Position numbers and translations under genes: made by a program. A stretch of DNA of 64,000 nt from Icerya purchasi (taxonomy: Eukaryota > Arthropoda > Insecta > Hemiptera > Monophlebidae). The stretch covers positions 589,273,643-589,337,642 of the forward strand of contig CM077115.1 of NCBI GenBank assembly GCA_039619475.1, written 5' to 3'. Positions 1-11,410 of the stretch are shown in pieces. Positions within the stretch are counted from its first letter, which is position 1. Every line of letters begins with the position of its first letter. Under the pieces are notes generated by a model. That model had not been told where the DNA came from, ran no database searches, and was given only the letters and a program-made list of their open reading frames with translations.

Positions 1-239
1 GATAGATAAATAAATTATTGAATATACTAATATATTATGTATAATATGATTGGATGATATTAAATAATTGACTATGGACTAGTACAGTTTTATTATAATG
101 ACCTTATTAAATATAGTTAATTATGCCGTACTTTTTTAATATAAAGCGTTTTTGTGTAAATTTAACTTCTTTGTAATTTGTACATATTCCTTCAACTAGA
201 AATTCAATTTGAAATCAACAAAATCAAAAAAATAATTTT

Positions 240-1310
240 GGCCGCCTAGATAGACCAAATACCCCTATGTGCGACGTTAATAAGGTAGTGCAGCGATTAC
301 AATTGTTACACGCTAGCAGCAATAGCAAAAACACGGGTGTGGATAACGAAATTTCGTCTATCGAGAAAGAATTGACAGAGGGTGGATACATCTATCAACC
401 TCATTAGTATGCCTGACGCAAGGCGTTGTCGTCTAAAGGAGCAACATCTTCTGCCGGCAACTTCCAGTGTGATATAGCGAACAAACTACATAAATCGGCA
501 AGAAAGAGATATCAAACACGATGCGTCCAGGTGCTTGTCCTGAATGACCTCTAGCAAGCTGACCTTATCGATATGGGAGAGTAACGAGTTTTAATAGCGG
601 TCAAAAATATATTACAAATGTATTCTGGCTGTGATAAAATCCTTCAGTAAGTACATGTGGACAAGGCCTCACGAGAATAAAAGCAGCAAACTTTTAGCAG
701 CTGCTCTGTGGCAGATATTATCTGACCCGGGGGTGACCACTCTGCAAGATTTACAGACCGATCGAGATACCAAATTTTATAATCCTCGGGTACAGGTGGT
801 GGTAAATATTGGTTTAATATTAATTTATATAGTACTCATTCGCTACTTAAAGCGTCCATTGTGGAGCGATTTAATATAACATTAAAGGGTTAGATGTGGA
901 AAGAGTTTACGGCTAACCGAAACGAACGGTGGCCGATGGTTTTACCGGAGCTGACGCGAAAGTATAATACGAAACTATACCGAACGATAGGGTTCGCGCC
1001 CATAGATGTTCCACTTAGTGTGGAGAAGGAGGTTGCGCTAAATTTGGCCAAAGCGCGTGCTATGGCTAATCCCTCTTCTACTAAGCGCCCGAGATTTAAG
1101 GGCGGTAAGGTTGTCTGCATTCGAAATGTCAAAACTCTCCTAGAAAAGGGTTATACCGCCAACTGGAGCGGAGAACTACTTACTATAAATAGCGCGCGTA
1201 GTACTCAGCCGACGACATATACGTTAAAAGATCATAGCAGAAAACCCATTGTGGGCGTCTTTTACCGTGTATTCGTACATGTACTTCGTAGAGCGTGTTA
1301 TTCACTGTAA
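240..1310 (+). pseudogene. Relic of Polinton/Maverick-like integrase
   Basis: Integrases of this class insert element DNA into the host chromosome by DDE chemistry. Three frame-shifted pieces read like one protein. Around 490-620 there is HKSARKRYQTR followed by a QADLIDM-like catalytic-core start. At 631-879 a piece contains KYMWTRPHENK and LQTDRDTKFYNP (second core strand, with the conserved D). At 894-1310 a piece contains RKYNTKLYRTIGFAPIDV, then EKGYTANWSGE and TYTLKDHSRKPIVGVFY, the C-terminal chromo/SH3-like part typical of Polinton integrases. Stops and frameshifts separate the pieces, and the third catalytic acidic residue lies in the damaged gap near 880. Assignment to Polinton rather than an LTR element rests on the C-terminal motif; this is family knowledge, not a search result. 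It is certainly non-functional. Confidence 0.72.
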
Positions 1311-1514
1311 AGGAAGTAAGTCCCTCATCAAGTAGCTCGGCTTCCCTACTTTGGAGAATTCTTTGGTGGACAAAGATAAAATTGTGAATATCTAGGATAT
1401 GTACGCGTGTGTGTGATGCCCTTTCATAAGAGTGGAAAGTACTTGGCCAATGGTGGAACCCGATCCGGACTTGTGAAACCGACTGGCCCCGCATCATTCG
1501 ACTTGGATTCCAAC

Positions 1515-2144
1515 GGTAATTATAATTTTTGAGGAAAACGTTTGCTACATGTCGGTGCAGCAACAACTGAAGTTGAAGCGATGGAAAAATAAGTGGTGAT
1601 TAGGAAACGGTTGCAGGAGTTACTTTCTCCCACCAGCTTAAAAGGATCGGTTAAAGAGGCGCTTAATGAAAACCTTAATATACAGGCTAGCTACATAAGT
1701 GTGCTGGGCAAACGTTGAGTAAATGTCTCGGACGTGCTCGATCCAAGGGATGCTCTTACCAAACGTTAGCATGATGGCCATGTTGAAAATATCAAATGGA
1801 ACCTTGAGAAACGGGCGGTGGAAGACAAAGCCCGGTTCGATTCGCTAGACCAGGCGCTGAAACATGTGACTGATTTGATCAGTAAACCCTATAGTCAAAT
1901 GGAGACTGCGAATGAGGACCTAAAATGTTCCACAACTATAGCGATTACTAAGCTGAAGAAGCGAATAGCGGAGGCAGATGGTCTGAAAGGAACATTAGAG
2001 AAGGTTATCGCATGCGACGATAGACATTGTAAAGAGTTGGAAAAAAAATTACAAATTGTTCTTACAGAGAAAGATATGTATCAAAAGGAATTCAAAGAAA
2101 AACTACAAAAACTTATCGTGGACGAGGCTGTACATTATAAATAA
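1515..2144 (+). pseudogene. Coiled-coil ORF next to the Polinton-like integrase
   Basis: The frame open at 1818-2144 (108 codons) can be followed upstream to about 1515 across only a few stops. Its first part has a DPRDALTK motif followed by a degraded D-x-H-V stretch, resembling the 'D..DA.TK.YVD' junction seen in fibre- or virion-associated proteins. The rest is rich in K, E, L and A with heptad spacing (roughly codons 25-105) and looks like a long coiled coil. A second open stretch (2056-2376) overlaps in another frame and may be a shifted continuation. Its position directly downstream of the integrase suggests it was part of the same element. Function is not recognised; structural protein is only a guess. 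Confidence 0.4.
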
Positions 2145-2460
2145 CTCTCAACCACTTTCCGCGCTATGCAACAGAATCTTACAGAAATGGGTGGAAGCTG
2201 TGGCTACTTCCCTTCAAAAAGGGTATTCAACAAAGGACACGTTCCAGCAATGGGAGGATATGGATTTGTGCAACTGGAACAAAAATGTATACAATATACG
2301 TAAAGCAATGAACGATAGTGTGGTGCTTTTGGGTGGAAATAGAAACAACGCCTGCCTCCCACCTCTCTGCTACTAAGGACAGCTGCGCCCCCATCTTCAG
2401 TACAGATGTTCCTCCGCTGTTCGTAACCCAGCTTAAATCTACCGCTAATGTATAATTTAA

Positions 2461-2480
2461 TGGTGGTGGTGGTGGTGGTG
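2461..2480. repeat. (GGT)n microsatellite
   Basis: A pure run of about six GGT/TGG triplets just downstream of the last Polinton-associated reading frame. Confidence 0.9.
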
Positions 2481-3040
2481 TATGTGTTCAAATGTAATAA
2501 TGTCTATAGCGCCTTTGGGCGCCTTTGTGGCGTGGGATGATGGCAAGCGACCTCAAATGATGCGCCATCGAACAGGAACGTGTGGCAAACGCGTCAGTTT
2601 GTGATAAACACATGTGCCTGGCTACTAATAAGTTTTCGCCATAATCCGGGCCCTGAGCGGCATGGATGGCCCTTTGGGGGGTGAGGAGGGTTGCTGTGGG
2701 TAGATGGAGGTTATGGGGGCTGGCTAGGATGTAATTGGACGGCTAGGTGGTCGCACAAGATAGCTTAATGGTGATGTGGACGTGGATGATATCAGATTAG
2801 TGCTTGGTCACATGACGCTTGTTAGCTCTTACCCCTCTCCTCCCCCTCCCCTCGCTGATATTATCTCGTACACTGTCTCAGAATTCATAATTTTTCCCTA
2901 CTTTGATGTCGATAAACCTAAAATGATGCTACTTTCAATACTCTGCATAAAGCTGGATAGCAGAGGGTTTCCCAATTCATTATCTATATCCGAATTTATA
3001 TTTTCATAGGGAACTGTCGATAGCAATATTTTTAGCTACT
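2481..3040. other. GC-richer unannotated stretch
   Basis: About 2500-2790 is visibly richer in G and C than the surrounding DNA, with GCGCCTTTGGGCGCC-like local symmetry. A short open frame (2776-3009) shows no recognisable domain. It may be more of the degraded Polinton-like element; I see no gene here. Confidence 0.4.
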
Positions 3041-3043
3041 TAC

Positions 3044-3125
3044 GTTTACCGCCCTTTAATTTTAAAATTTTGGATGTTCATATTTTCCCTATATTGCAAT
3101 TAAAAAATGTTCAGCTAATTTTTTT
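3044..3125. repeat. Dispersed AT-rich repeat unit (same family as the 25-kb array)
   Basis: Reads TTTAATTTTAAAATTTT followed by a ...TATTTTCCCTATAT... box. The same arrangement recurs near 23760-23830, in the array at 24700-25990, and at 40150-40240. Confidence 0.55.
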
Positions 3126-3153
3126 GTCTGATTTCATTAAGCAAACGAAAGTA

Positions 3154-4307
3154 CAGTCGACTCGCGATTATCCGGACTCTGTATTATCTAGATCGATTTT
3201 TCAAAAAAAAAAATAAATAAATAAAAAAAGCAGAAAAAGCTAAATCGCTTTTATAAAATCCACAGCTATATGCAGTACGTATTTGAATACTTGTTTACAT
3301 TCGCTGTAAATGAAGATGCTGTGAAATTTTTAAAACGTGGTTTCACAAAGAGTTTGCACCCGCAGTTGCAAAACATTTGTCCGACAAACAATTACCGAGA
3401 AAAGCGATCCTTATTCTCGACAATACACCTACCCATTCGGAAACTAAGGAGTTACAAGATGGTGATATAAAAGCAATGTTTCTTCTAGCAAACGTTATAT
3501 TAATTTGTCGTCAACCAATGGATCAAGGAATCCTAGAGGCCTTAAAAAAAAGCATCGACGCCGCCTTATCACCAGACTAATATCAAGCGTTGAAAATGAT
3601 GAGGACAGTCCAGGTTGCTTTAAAATCAGTTGATGTGCTTGATTTTATCACTTGGTTATCTGAGGGATGGGGAGAGATTAGTTCTATAGCATTAGTGCCG
3701 TTGTGGAAAATATTATTAGATTATACAGTCAGTAATAAATAGAATAAAATTGACAAACAATGTGATTTGGACAGTTCAAAAGACGAGGAACTTGTTTCTC
3801 TAATAAAAAATATTCTACAATGTGAAACGGGTAGTAATAGGGATGACGTTACAGAATGGGTGGGCAACGACGAGATCGAAGAAACGGCAGATGAGGATAT
3901 CATAGTACTTAACGAGGATCCAGTTGAAGAAAATATGGATAACGAGCCCCTTCAAAGTGTTATACCACACGATGAGGACTGAAGGTGATCGAAGTAGCGC
4001 TGGAGTACATTACTCAACAGGAAGAAATGTCGCCGGATGATATCATTTGCTTACGAAAGTGGAGAGATATATCGGCAAGGACGAAAATGCAGCAAAAGAC
4101 ACAGAGACCTTAATCACAGACTTCTTTAATTACTAGTTAATGTACACCGTGTATGTTAATTTTCATGTTTACTTTTTTATGGGACAAGTTAATTTTCATT
4201 TTTTCATTTAATTTGCGGTATTTAACTTTGAACTCCGGCGTATCCGGATTTTTTGCTATCCGGACCGGTTGGCCGTCCAATTAATCCGGGTAATCGCGAG
4301 TTGACTG
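3154..4307 (+). mobile_element. Tigger/pogo-type DNA transposon, internally deleted
   Basis: The left end CAGTCGACTCGCGATTA and the right end, whose reverse complement is CAGTCAACTCGCGATTA, form terminal inverted repeats of about 25 bp. Each end is flanked by TA (3152-3153 and 4308-4309), the duplication typical of Tc1/mariner/pogo elements. At 1154 bp it is far shorter than a complete Tigger (about 2.5 kb). The 5' part coding for the DNA-binding domain is missing, and only the 3' half of the transposase gene remains. Confidence 0.92.
3260..4110 (+). pseudogene. Tigger/pogo transposase relic (DDE domain and C-terminus)
   Basis: A cut-and-paste transposase of the pogo/CENP-B-related DDE superfamily. 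From 3338, one frame reads WFHKEFAPAVAKHL, then AILILDNTPTHS (the second catalytic aspartate in the conserved LDNAPxHP context), then QPMDQGILEALKKS (the QPMDQG motif before the last helix), and stops at 3580. A downstream frame at 3767-3982 is acidic (ETADEDIIVLNEDPVEEN), matching the acidic tail of these proteins. The N-terminal HTH/CENP-B domain and first catalytic D are absent, and frames shift at about 3370 and 3580. It cannot encode an active enzyme. Confidence 0.85.
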
Positions 4308-4309
4308 TA

Positions 4310-5389
4310 TATCTCTAAAGAGCTTGCTTCTTTAATGTTATTTGAGTACTATTCGGTCGGAACTTACAGAAAAATCGCATTAAGCATATAGAAAATGAAG
4401 AATTATTGCTATGTACATTAAATAATTTCTAATTATTGTAGCAATATGAATTTAGTGCCGACTTTAATAATTATTAATGTTGTTTACAAATAATTATAAT
4501 ATTATTAAGTATATTAATCTGAAATGTAGTACCTTTTATATATTTTTAAGATTCTGTACATATAAATGTATGGGATCCTTTTTTTTTTCTTGTTTTGGAT
4601 TTTTCCCTGGACTTGTCAGCAACGGTCGATTACCCATCAACACGTGTAATAGAAGCAATTAGGAGTTACAAGGAATGGAATCTGACAAAGAACGCTATAC
4701 CAAGGATGGAGAAATAATGACAACCAACGTCGATAAATGCCAAACATACGCATCCTGAAAAGAGAAGGAATGGCATTGCCGAAGGTAAGAGCAAAATGAG
4801 TTAACTTTCCCATACCATGGCCACATCTGCAATTGCAGAGCCCACAGTACCAACGGACAAAGAAGTCAGACTACAAATAATTGAGGAAGAAGAAACACGA
4901 GATGTTTAAAAAGCAGTTAGAGCCATTAAGCACCAAAGCTATATAGACCGCAACGCTTAACGTGCCGCGAAGAGTTATCCGAAAGTTCAATGACTTTCTC
5001 CGTATGTATGGAATCCTAATAAGATGATTCAGAAACGACAAAAGTATCAAATAAAAGTCAATAATTTACGAACGGTTTGACTTGTAAACTTCAAAACTAG
5101 ATCATAAATTATAATTAAAGTTCCATTTAAGACCATATCTATAACTTCGAACTAACCGGTTACCCTGGACGGCAAAACACCCAAAAATCCATCGGGAATA
5201 CGTAATATGGAATATAAAAAATTTCGGCTAAAAAATTGTTTACCCCCCACCTTTTTGGGCTAAGAACAGCCAAAAAGAGTACGTCAGAGCGAAAAAAAAA
5301 TAGGGGAAACCAAAAAGTATATCAAACATATGCTTAAAGAGTCGCCTTATAGGAAAAATATAGCGGAGCTTACAACTTTACATACAAGT
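4310..5389. other. No recognisable gene
   Basis: AT-rich DNA. Around 4835-4960 there is weak coding character (a frame with EVRLQIIEEEETRDV-like residues, possibly an RT linker), but it is too short and interrupted to call. Confidence 0.4.
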
Positions 5390-5605
5390 CTTTGGGCCGC
5401 CAAAAGTCAAAGTTTTGAAAAAAAAACAACATTTTTCCGGGCATATGCTATATCGTTGGAAAGATCGCTAATTGTCACGAACGGAACCGTATTTCATTTT
5501 CTTAACGAAACTTCGAAGTTAACGAAAAGTTCACAAAAGCGCGAAAAATGATTTGTCCTCCTCTCTTTAGCACCGCGAATATCATAGTTGAAAATTTTGA
5601 ACGAG
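5390..5605 (+). repeat. Diverged direct repeat, left copy
   Basis: Contains ACCGTATTTCATTTTCTTAA and a downstream GCGAAAAATGA box. A diverged copy in the same order and orientation lies at about 6750-6955. The two copies flank the palindromic element at 5699-6685. Confidence 0.6.
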
Positions 5606-5740
5606 GGCTAAAAGTATGTGCATTCCCGTATATATTTTTATACCTGTATTTACTAATTGAACACATTGCTTAAGTATATTCACGACAAAATAAATTTGTT
5701 AACACTTAATTGAACAATTATATATGTAATTTTTATATCC

Positions 5741-5775
5741 CCGACGCGTTTCGAAGCAAACACTTCATGTCCACG
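5741..5775 (-). ncRNA. Hammerhead-ribozyme-like motif (left arm)
   Basis: On the minus strand this reads ACATGAAGTGTTTGCTTCG then AAACGCGTCGG: a GAAG/CTTC hairpin followed by GAAA, a self-complementary ACGCGT, and GTC. That is the layout stem II, GAAA, stem III, NUH cleavage triplet. The upstream CUGANGA box is degraded to GACAUGA, losing the essential C3 and G5, so activity is unlikely. Confidence 0.45.
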
Positions 5776-6611
5776 AGAGTGATTGTAAATATAAATAATG
5801 AAGACGATAACTACATTTAAATTAAACTGAAAAAGGTCGATATTAAAAGTCGATTACGAATAAATGTAAAATGTATAAAATTTAAAAATAAAGTATAAAA
5901 ATATAAAAAATGACTGATAAAATTTAACAAGGATAAATGGTAATAATTTAAAATAAAAAATGAAAAATTTAAGAAATTTCAAATTTAAAAAATATAAAAA
6001 TTAATATCAAAAATAAATAAATCACAAGTAGGATAAATTATGTAAAATAGTCGTCTGTATACTAATAATGTATACATAATGAAATGAACTGTATTAAAAA
6101 ATTATTTAGAGGTTAAATAATGAGTTATCTATATTTGAGTAATTATGATTTATACAGTTATTTTTGAATTTATTAATTCAATAATTTTCAGCAAAATTTA
6201 GCATGTTATGATTGTTTATGTATTTTAAAATTTCGAAATCTATTTCGATGTTATTTGTTAATATATGTTTATTAATGATAATATGTTCAGCTACTGTTGA
6301 TTTATTTGTATGTTCGTAACAGCTATACATATGTCTCAAATGATAAAAGATATGAAATGCACAACGTACAGTCGATTAAAAGCAGTAGTATGGAATAGGA
6401 GCGAATAGAGACAACGAACCAAAGGGTTCAATGATTGATGATGATGATGATTTTATAGCGTATAAATGTTCTTTGTATCTTATTTTGAAATTTCTTCTAG
6501 TTTTTCTTTATACATTTTATATTTATTCAATAATCGACTTTTAATATCGACCTTTTTCAGTGTAATTTAAATGTAGTTATCGTCTTCATTATTTATATTT
6601 ACAATCACTCC

Positions 6612-6646
6612 CGTGAACATGAAGTGTTTGCTTCGAAACGCGTCGG
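6612..6646 (+). ncRNA. Hammerhead-ribozyme-like motif (right arm)
   Basis: Inverted copy of the motif at 5741-5775, reading ATGAAGTGTTTGCTTCGAAA then CGCGTC on the plus strand. The hairpin, GAAA and GUC triplet are preserved exactly in both arms, while the conserved CUG of the core is replaced by AAC here and GAC in the other arm. Confidence 0.45.
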
Positions 6647-6749
6647 GGATATAAAAATTATATATAATTGTTTAATTAAGTGTTAAAAAATGTATTTCGT
6701 TATGTATATTTTTATAGTTTGGAACATCCGGGTTTCTAACATTAAAATT

Positions 6750-6955
6750 AGGCCCTGAAAATTCGAAATTTTTGAAAAAAAAATGTTTTCTTAGGCACGT
6801 GATAAATCGATTAAAAGGTCCCCATTTGTCGGCTAAAGGAAACCGTATCTCATTTTCTTAACGAAATATTCGAGGATGGCGACAATTTCAAAAAATCATC
6901 GCAAAAAATGACATCTTTCTCCTTGTTTGCAGCGTGAAAAATCAAATTCCTTTTA
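6750..6955 (+). repeat. Diverged direct repeat, right copy
   Basis: Contains ACCGTATCTCATTTTCTTAA and GCAAAAAATGACAT, matching the left copy at 5390-5605. Confidence 0.6.
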
Positions 6956-8512
6956 CCTTTTAAATTTAGCATATTATGTGAATATAAATATTGTAGTTAT
7001 CGTTAACTTAACATATGGAAAACCTTGAGCGCATAAAATATCATGCTTGACTGAACTTACTTTGTGTTTTAGTTTGTTTTTTTTAGTTTTTTTTTAAAAC
7101 AGATTTATATCTATTCTTTTTGTGACAAAATAACCAAATCGTAGCGATTATTGACTTTATTTTTAACGGAAAATTCTTTTTTGTTAAAATAATAATAAAA
7201 ATCTTGCATTATAAAAACAATTAATTCATCCACCAACAACGTATTCCTGTTCATTCTAGTGTTCGGTTTCACATATTATAATAAAAATTGAAATTGTAAC
7301 AAATAGAGCTACTCTCTTCTAATATGCCCATAAAATTCTTGGCACTGTATAAAAATCATACATAAGTAGCTAAATTAAAAACTTTTCAAAAGTTTTATAA
7401 TACATATTCTTGATATTAGAACCGTTCATTGTGTAATAATACGCCTATTAATAACATCAGAAATTACAGTTTCAAGTTACCTTTGTAATGTTAAGTACAA
7501 GCATGGAAAAATAAAACTGGCAAAGTGTTTTGTCGGCAGAAAAATGAAATAAAAGAATCAAATATATTTCGTTATAATAAACTGCATATAAGTCATATAT
7601 AAAATTAAAATATTAGTTAGATGCAAATGAATTTTAATCTAATTTTTGACGGCATCTTTTATTAAATTTTTTTTAGCTATCGAATAATTTTTAACTTAGT
7701 TTTTCAGTATAAATATCATTTAGATAGCAACATTTTGTCATTGTGCAAGTTAATCGCCAAATACGCAATTATAATTCATCTCAATTGTTTTGTAAAAATT
7801 AAATAAAACCGTACTGTTCTATTTTAAAAATAAATTTTGATCTCGTTATGTTAATTTAACCGAAATTTACAAAGCGCATTTTTTCTTATTTCAAGTAAGC
7901 TGTAACATCGTATATTTCAAAATTAGAAAAATGTTATTATTTTTAAGGAACGGATATAATTTATTATTATCAGAAGTGGAGAGAAAGAGTGAAATATCGA
8001 AAAAACCGTTCATTTTTAACAGGTATTTCGACATAGTTTGCGTTCAGTCAGGTTTTAGTGTTTCTGTATGTAGTTCTTTTTAACACGATAAATTTCCAAT
8101 TGATAGAGGTACTAAATTTAGTAGGGTGACTAGAAATAAAATATGACAGTGCACGCACAACATAACAGGACGCGTAGGCAAGCCTGTTAATGTATAATGA
8201 ACAACGAGAAACATGTGTATTCCATTATAAGGCTTGACAACCGGAACGAATAGAACTTGGACTTTTCCAACAAGATTTAAAATATTATTACCTCCTATAC
8301 GTCGAATTTATCGATTAGATATGTATACTTGTACGTTCAAAAATAATTCATATACCTTCCTATGTAGGAGGTACGCGAAACCGGTAATAAAAACATTAAC
8401 AATTTAAAAACAATCTTTGCCTCCGTGTTAAATGCACATGAATTTGATTTTAATATGAACAAATTAAATAGAAAATACTTTTATTAACTATATTTAAATT
8501 ATAAGTAAATAA
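6956..8512. other. No recognisable gene
   Basis: Very AT-rich, with T-runs near 7080-7100 and no reading frame with domain similarity on either strand. Confidence 0.5.
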
Positions 8513-8670
8513 TGTAAACTTTAAAAATTTTTTAAAATAACCTTAGATTACCGTTACTCAGTTATGTACTTTATTACACGAAATTATTCACAATTGCACA
8601 AAATACATAACGTCATTTATATTGAAATTTCTAAAACATAAATAATAAAATTAAAATAAATAATTCACAA

Positions 8671-8703
<33 letters not shown>

Positions 8704-8925
8704 AAATAGTCCGACCGGTTTCGTCTGTTTTAGATATAATTTTATATATATGTATATATTTGGGAATTATTTATTTTAATTTTATTATTTATGTTTTAGA
8801 AATTTCAATATAAATGACGTTATGTATTTTGTGTAATTGCGAATAATTTCGTGTAATAAAGTACATAACTGTGTAACGGTAATCTAAGGTTATTTAAAAA
8901 AATTTTTAAAGTGTACATTCAAATT
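8513..8925. mobile_element. Near-perfect palindrome with hammerhead-like centre
   Basis: Arms of about 175 bp (8513-8690 and 8749-8925) are inverted copies; each contains TAACCTTAGATTACCGTTAC or its complement and CATAACGTCATTTATATTG. The centre holds (AT)n and the asymmetric block TCCGACCGGTTTCGTC. Structure and central motif relate it to the elements at 5699-6685 and 34748-35658. No coding capacity. Confidence 0.6.
8706..8740 (-). ncRNA. Hammerhead-ribozyme-like motif (palindrome centre)
   Basis: The minus strand reads TCTAAAACAGACGAAAC then CGGTCGGAC: a TCT/AGA mini-hairpin, GAAA, self-complementary ACCGGT, and a GUC triplet. Short flanks TAAAAT and ATTTTA could pair as stem I. The CUGANGA box is not recognisable, so this is at best a relic. 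Confidence 0.35.
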
Positions 8926-10590
8926 AAGCAGTTAGGGAAGAAATCAAACGTAATATAAGTAAATAATTCGATAATTTTTAAGCGGAATAAGTAACTTATT
9001 TATTAAAACTATAGCGATTTTAATTTTTAAAATTTTTCCATTTCTAAAAAGGCAAAAAAAAACTTTCAATGTAAATTCTAGAAACTAACAAAAGCAATAA
9101 AATGTAAGAAATCATAAAAAATTTTAATTAACAAAAAATTGAATTTTCTGCCTATTACTGCAACATTAAAAATCTTTTAATTTCATGGTCGTTGTAAAAT
9201 TGATTAAAAATTTGGGTTTTAATATTTGCGGGAATAAAAAGATGAAATTTACGTGAAGTTTTAAAAAATTTTTGCATAATTCAATGTGGTATTTTTCGAA
9301 ATTTCTTCTTTTTTGATTTATTCTTTTTATTTTTCTAGTACGATGTTATTAGCAAGCTAAATTCTAAAGGTGCAAGCGAATAATTCATGCAATTTGTCTG
9401 ATGCGATTAATGTAATATACACAACAAGTTTCGTAAACATATAAAAATATTGGCGAAATGGAATTACTTGTGAAGGAAGCAGATCGAGGATCCTTTCGAG
9501 CAGTAATCCAATGATGTCTACTAATGCAAATAAAAGAGCATCGCTTTAACTTGAAAAACTATTATGGTTTTTACTTTAAAAAGAAATTTGAAGGAAATGG
9601 TAATTTTACCAGTAGCTAACCTACTAATTTGAAATTTATAATGTTAGAGTGAGGCTGGAACAGAAACAAAAGATCTGCCATAAAAGTCTTCGCTTTTTGC
9701 CGTTCGCACTCAACCGACATATATATTTGTTCTTAGTTCTACGAATCTTCTTTTTTTTCTCGTGTCATCCAATTGTTTGGGCTATCTGATGTAATAAGTT
9801 CCAGTCCCTTGCTATTCTGAATAAATCCTCTGCTTGCTTAATTCCGGACCATTTTTTGATATTACCTAGGCAAGAAATCTTTCTGCGAATAGGCAAATTA
9901 AAATCTTTTTAATATCGAGCATCTAACGGAAAAGTACTCATAACCTGTTTAGGAATTAGATTACTAACAAGTTGTGTAATTGAAATAATTAAAGAATTAA
10001 TTTATTATCTAAAGTCATTTCGGAATTCAAACGGTACAGCTCTAACATTATTGAAGGACGGAAACATGAGAATAAGCGTTTCTCAAATTTATTTTTAGTC
10101 GTATTATGGCTTAGTTGTTTATGATATTGAAAGTAATAATATATCAGAATATTGTGTGTGGATTTGACTTGACTTTTTAGCGCACGTAGTAAAGCGTAAA
10201 GCATTTTTTCATGTATTCGAAAATTTAGATTTCAAGCGTATTTTTAAATTTCAGCATTTAATGACTTCAAATAATTGCCGAATAAATGTGTTTCCGTTTC
10301 AGATAGATTTACTAAATACAACAAGAACAATTATTAGAATACAATATTTAAAATTTTATTTACGATACGTATAGAAAATTTCAAAAGGAGTGTTGTAAAA
10401 AAGACTAAAGGTACTACGAAAAAAAGTGTATTCTTCGTATTAAATATAATTATGCATTCAAATGAATGTGTACATCCAATGGGCAAAAGAAACGATGTGA
10501 AATGAAAAACTGCCAGAAATTGGAAAAAGTAACTCAGTATATATATTTTTGGGGGTAGTGATGAATCAGCACTTAAGACGAGACGAATGA
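8926..10590. other. AT-rich; possible minus-strand LINE C-terminal trace
   Basis: Mostly featureless. On the minus strand about 9760-9850 one frame reads GIKQAEDLFRIARDWNLLHQ before a stop, reminiscent of the 'ELARDRxxWR' C-terminal end of RTE/CR1-type LINE proteins. Too short to assign firmly. Confidence 0.3.
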
Positions 10591-10599
10591 AATCGCTGT

Positions 10600-11410
10600 C
10601 ACATGACTCCGCCCAGGACATTCCAAAATCACTCATAGTCACCTCTTATCCAGACCACCTATTCCAATGTGTTCCAATTGCAATTCTCCTGTCACAATTC
10701 AACATTTACTCGTCAGCTGTTCCACCTATAATTTATAGCGAGCACAAATTCTCCAGTCGTACAACCTTTCCGAAATCTTGTCTGATCGCCACGACAAAAC
10801 TGAACGCCTCCTACGTTTTCTCAAGACCACTAACATATTCCACTCCATCTAACTCTTATCTTATCCGAGCCACTGACCTGGACAGCAGTACACAGCACGC
10901 TTATCAACGAAGAAGAAAAAATTGAACTGGAGGAAAAAATTAGAATACGAGTTCAAGAAAAAATTACGCAGCAAATGCCGTTAGCAAAAACAAAGACGGG
11001 GGAGTAAACTGACAAATATGTTATAATTCAGATGTTATATAAAATACCTCGAAGGAAATAATATAATAATAGAGAAGAAAAAAATAGAGGAAAGAAAAAT
11101 AAAGATAAAGGAATGCTTCCGGAAGAAAGAAATGTTAAAAAATTAATAAACATAAAATAAGAGAATGCGTAATAAAAAAGTAAAGAAATATATAGATTAC
11201 TAAACAAAAGAAAATAGATTACAACTATATCGATAAGTACAAAAGTAGATTAAGACGTCGTAGATAATATAGATATTACGCGAGGATATGTGTATAGTTA
11301 AGTTATAATGTTAGAATATATAAATGTGAGATAATTCGTTAACAAGTGTTTTAGTTGACGAAAGAAACCATTGTAATTAAAAATAAATATATATATTTAA
11401 AAAAAAAAAA
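10600..11410 (+). mobile_element. LINE 3' end (zinc knuckle, 3' UTR, poly(A))
   Basis: The frame ending at the TAA at 10850-10852 reads SKITHSHLLSRPPIP, then a CCHC-like knuckle CSNCNSPVTIQHLLVSC and RHDKTERLLRFLKTTN, the usual C-terminus of RNase H-bearing LINE ORF2 proteins. One in-frame TAG breaks it. About 550 bp of AT-rich 3' UTR ends in an A-run at 11399-11410. RT and RNase H are missing, so this is a 5'-truncated, decayed copy. Confidence 0.7.

Larger units (their letters stand above)
5699..6685. mobile_element. Palindromic (inverted-repeat) element, Penelope/retrozyme-like
   Basis: Two arms of about 180 bp (5699-5880 and about 6500-6685) are inverted copies at roughly 90% identity by eye. 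Each begins with TTAACACTTAATT and includes CCCCGACGCGTTTCG. The 620-bp interior is AT-rich without a convincing ORF. A 12-bp direct repeat TATATTTTTATA at 5631-5642 and 6705-6716 could be a target duplication, though it is AT-rich. Each arm carries the hammerhead-like motif listed separately. No reverse transcriptase or GIY-YIG domain is present, so if Penelope-derived it is non-autonomous. Confidence 0.55.

Noticed and set aside
1183..1566. Minus-strand 127-codon open frame
   Set aside because: No recognisable domain; it overlaps the plus-strand integrase C-terminus, whose motifs are clear.
10334..10642. Minus-strand 102-codon frame
   Set aside because: Partly antisense to the LINE 3' end at 10600 and without any domain.
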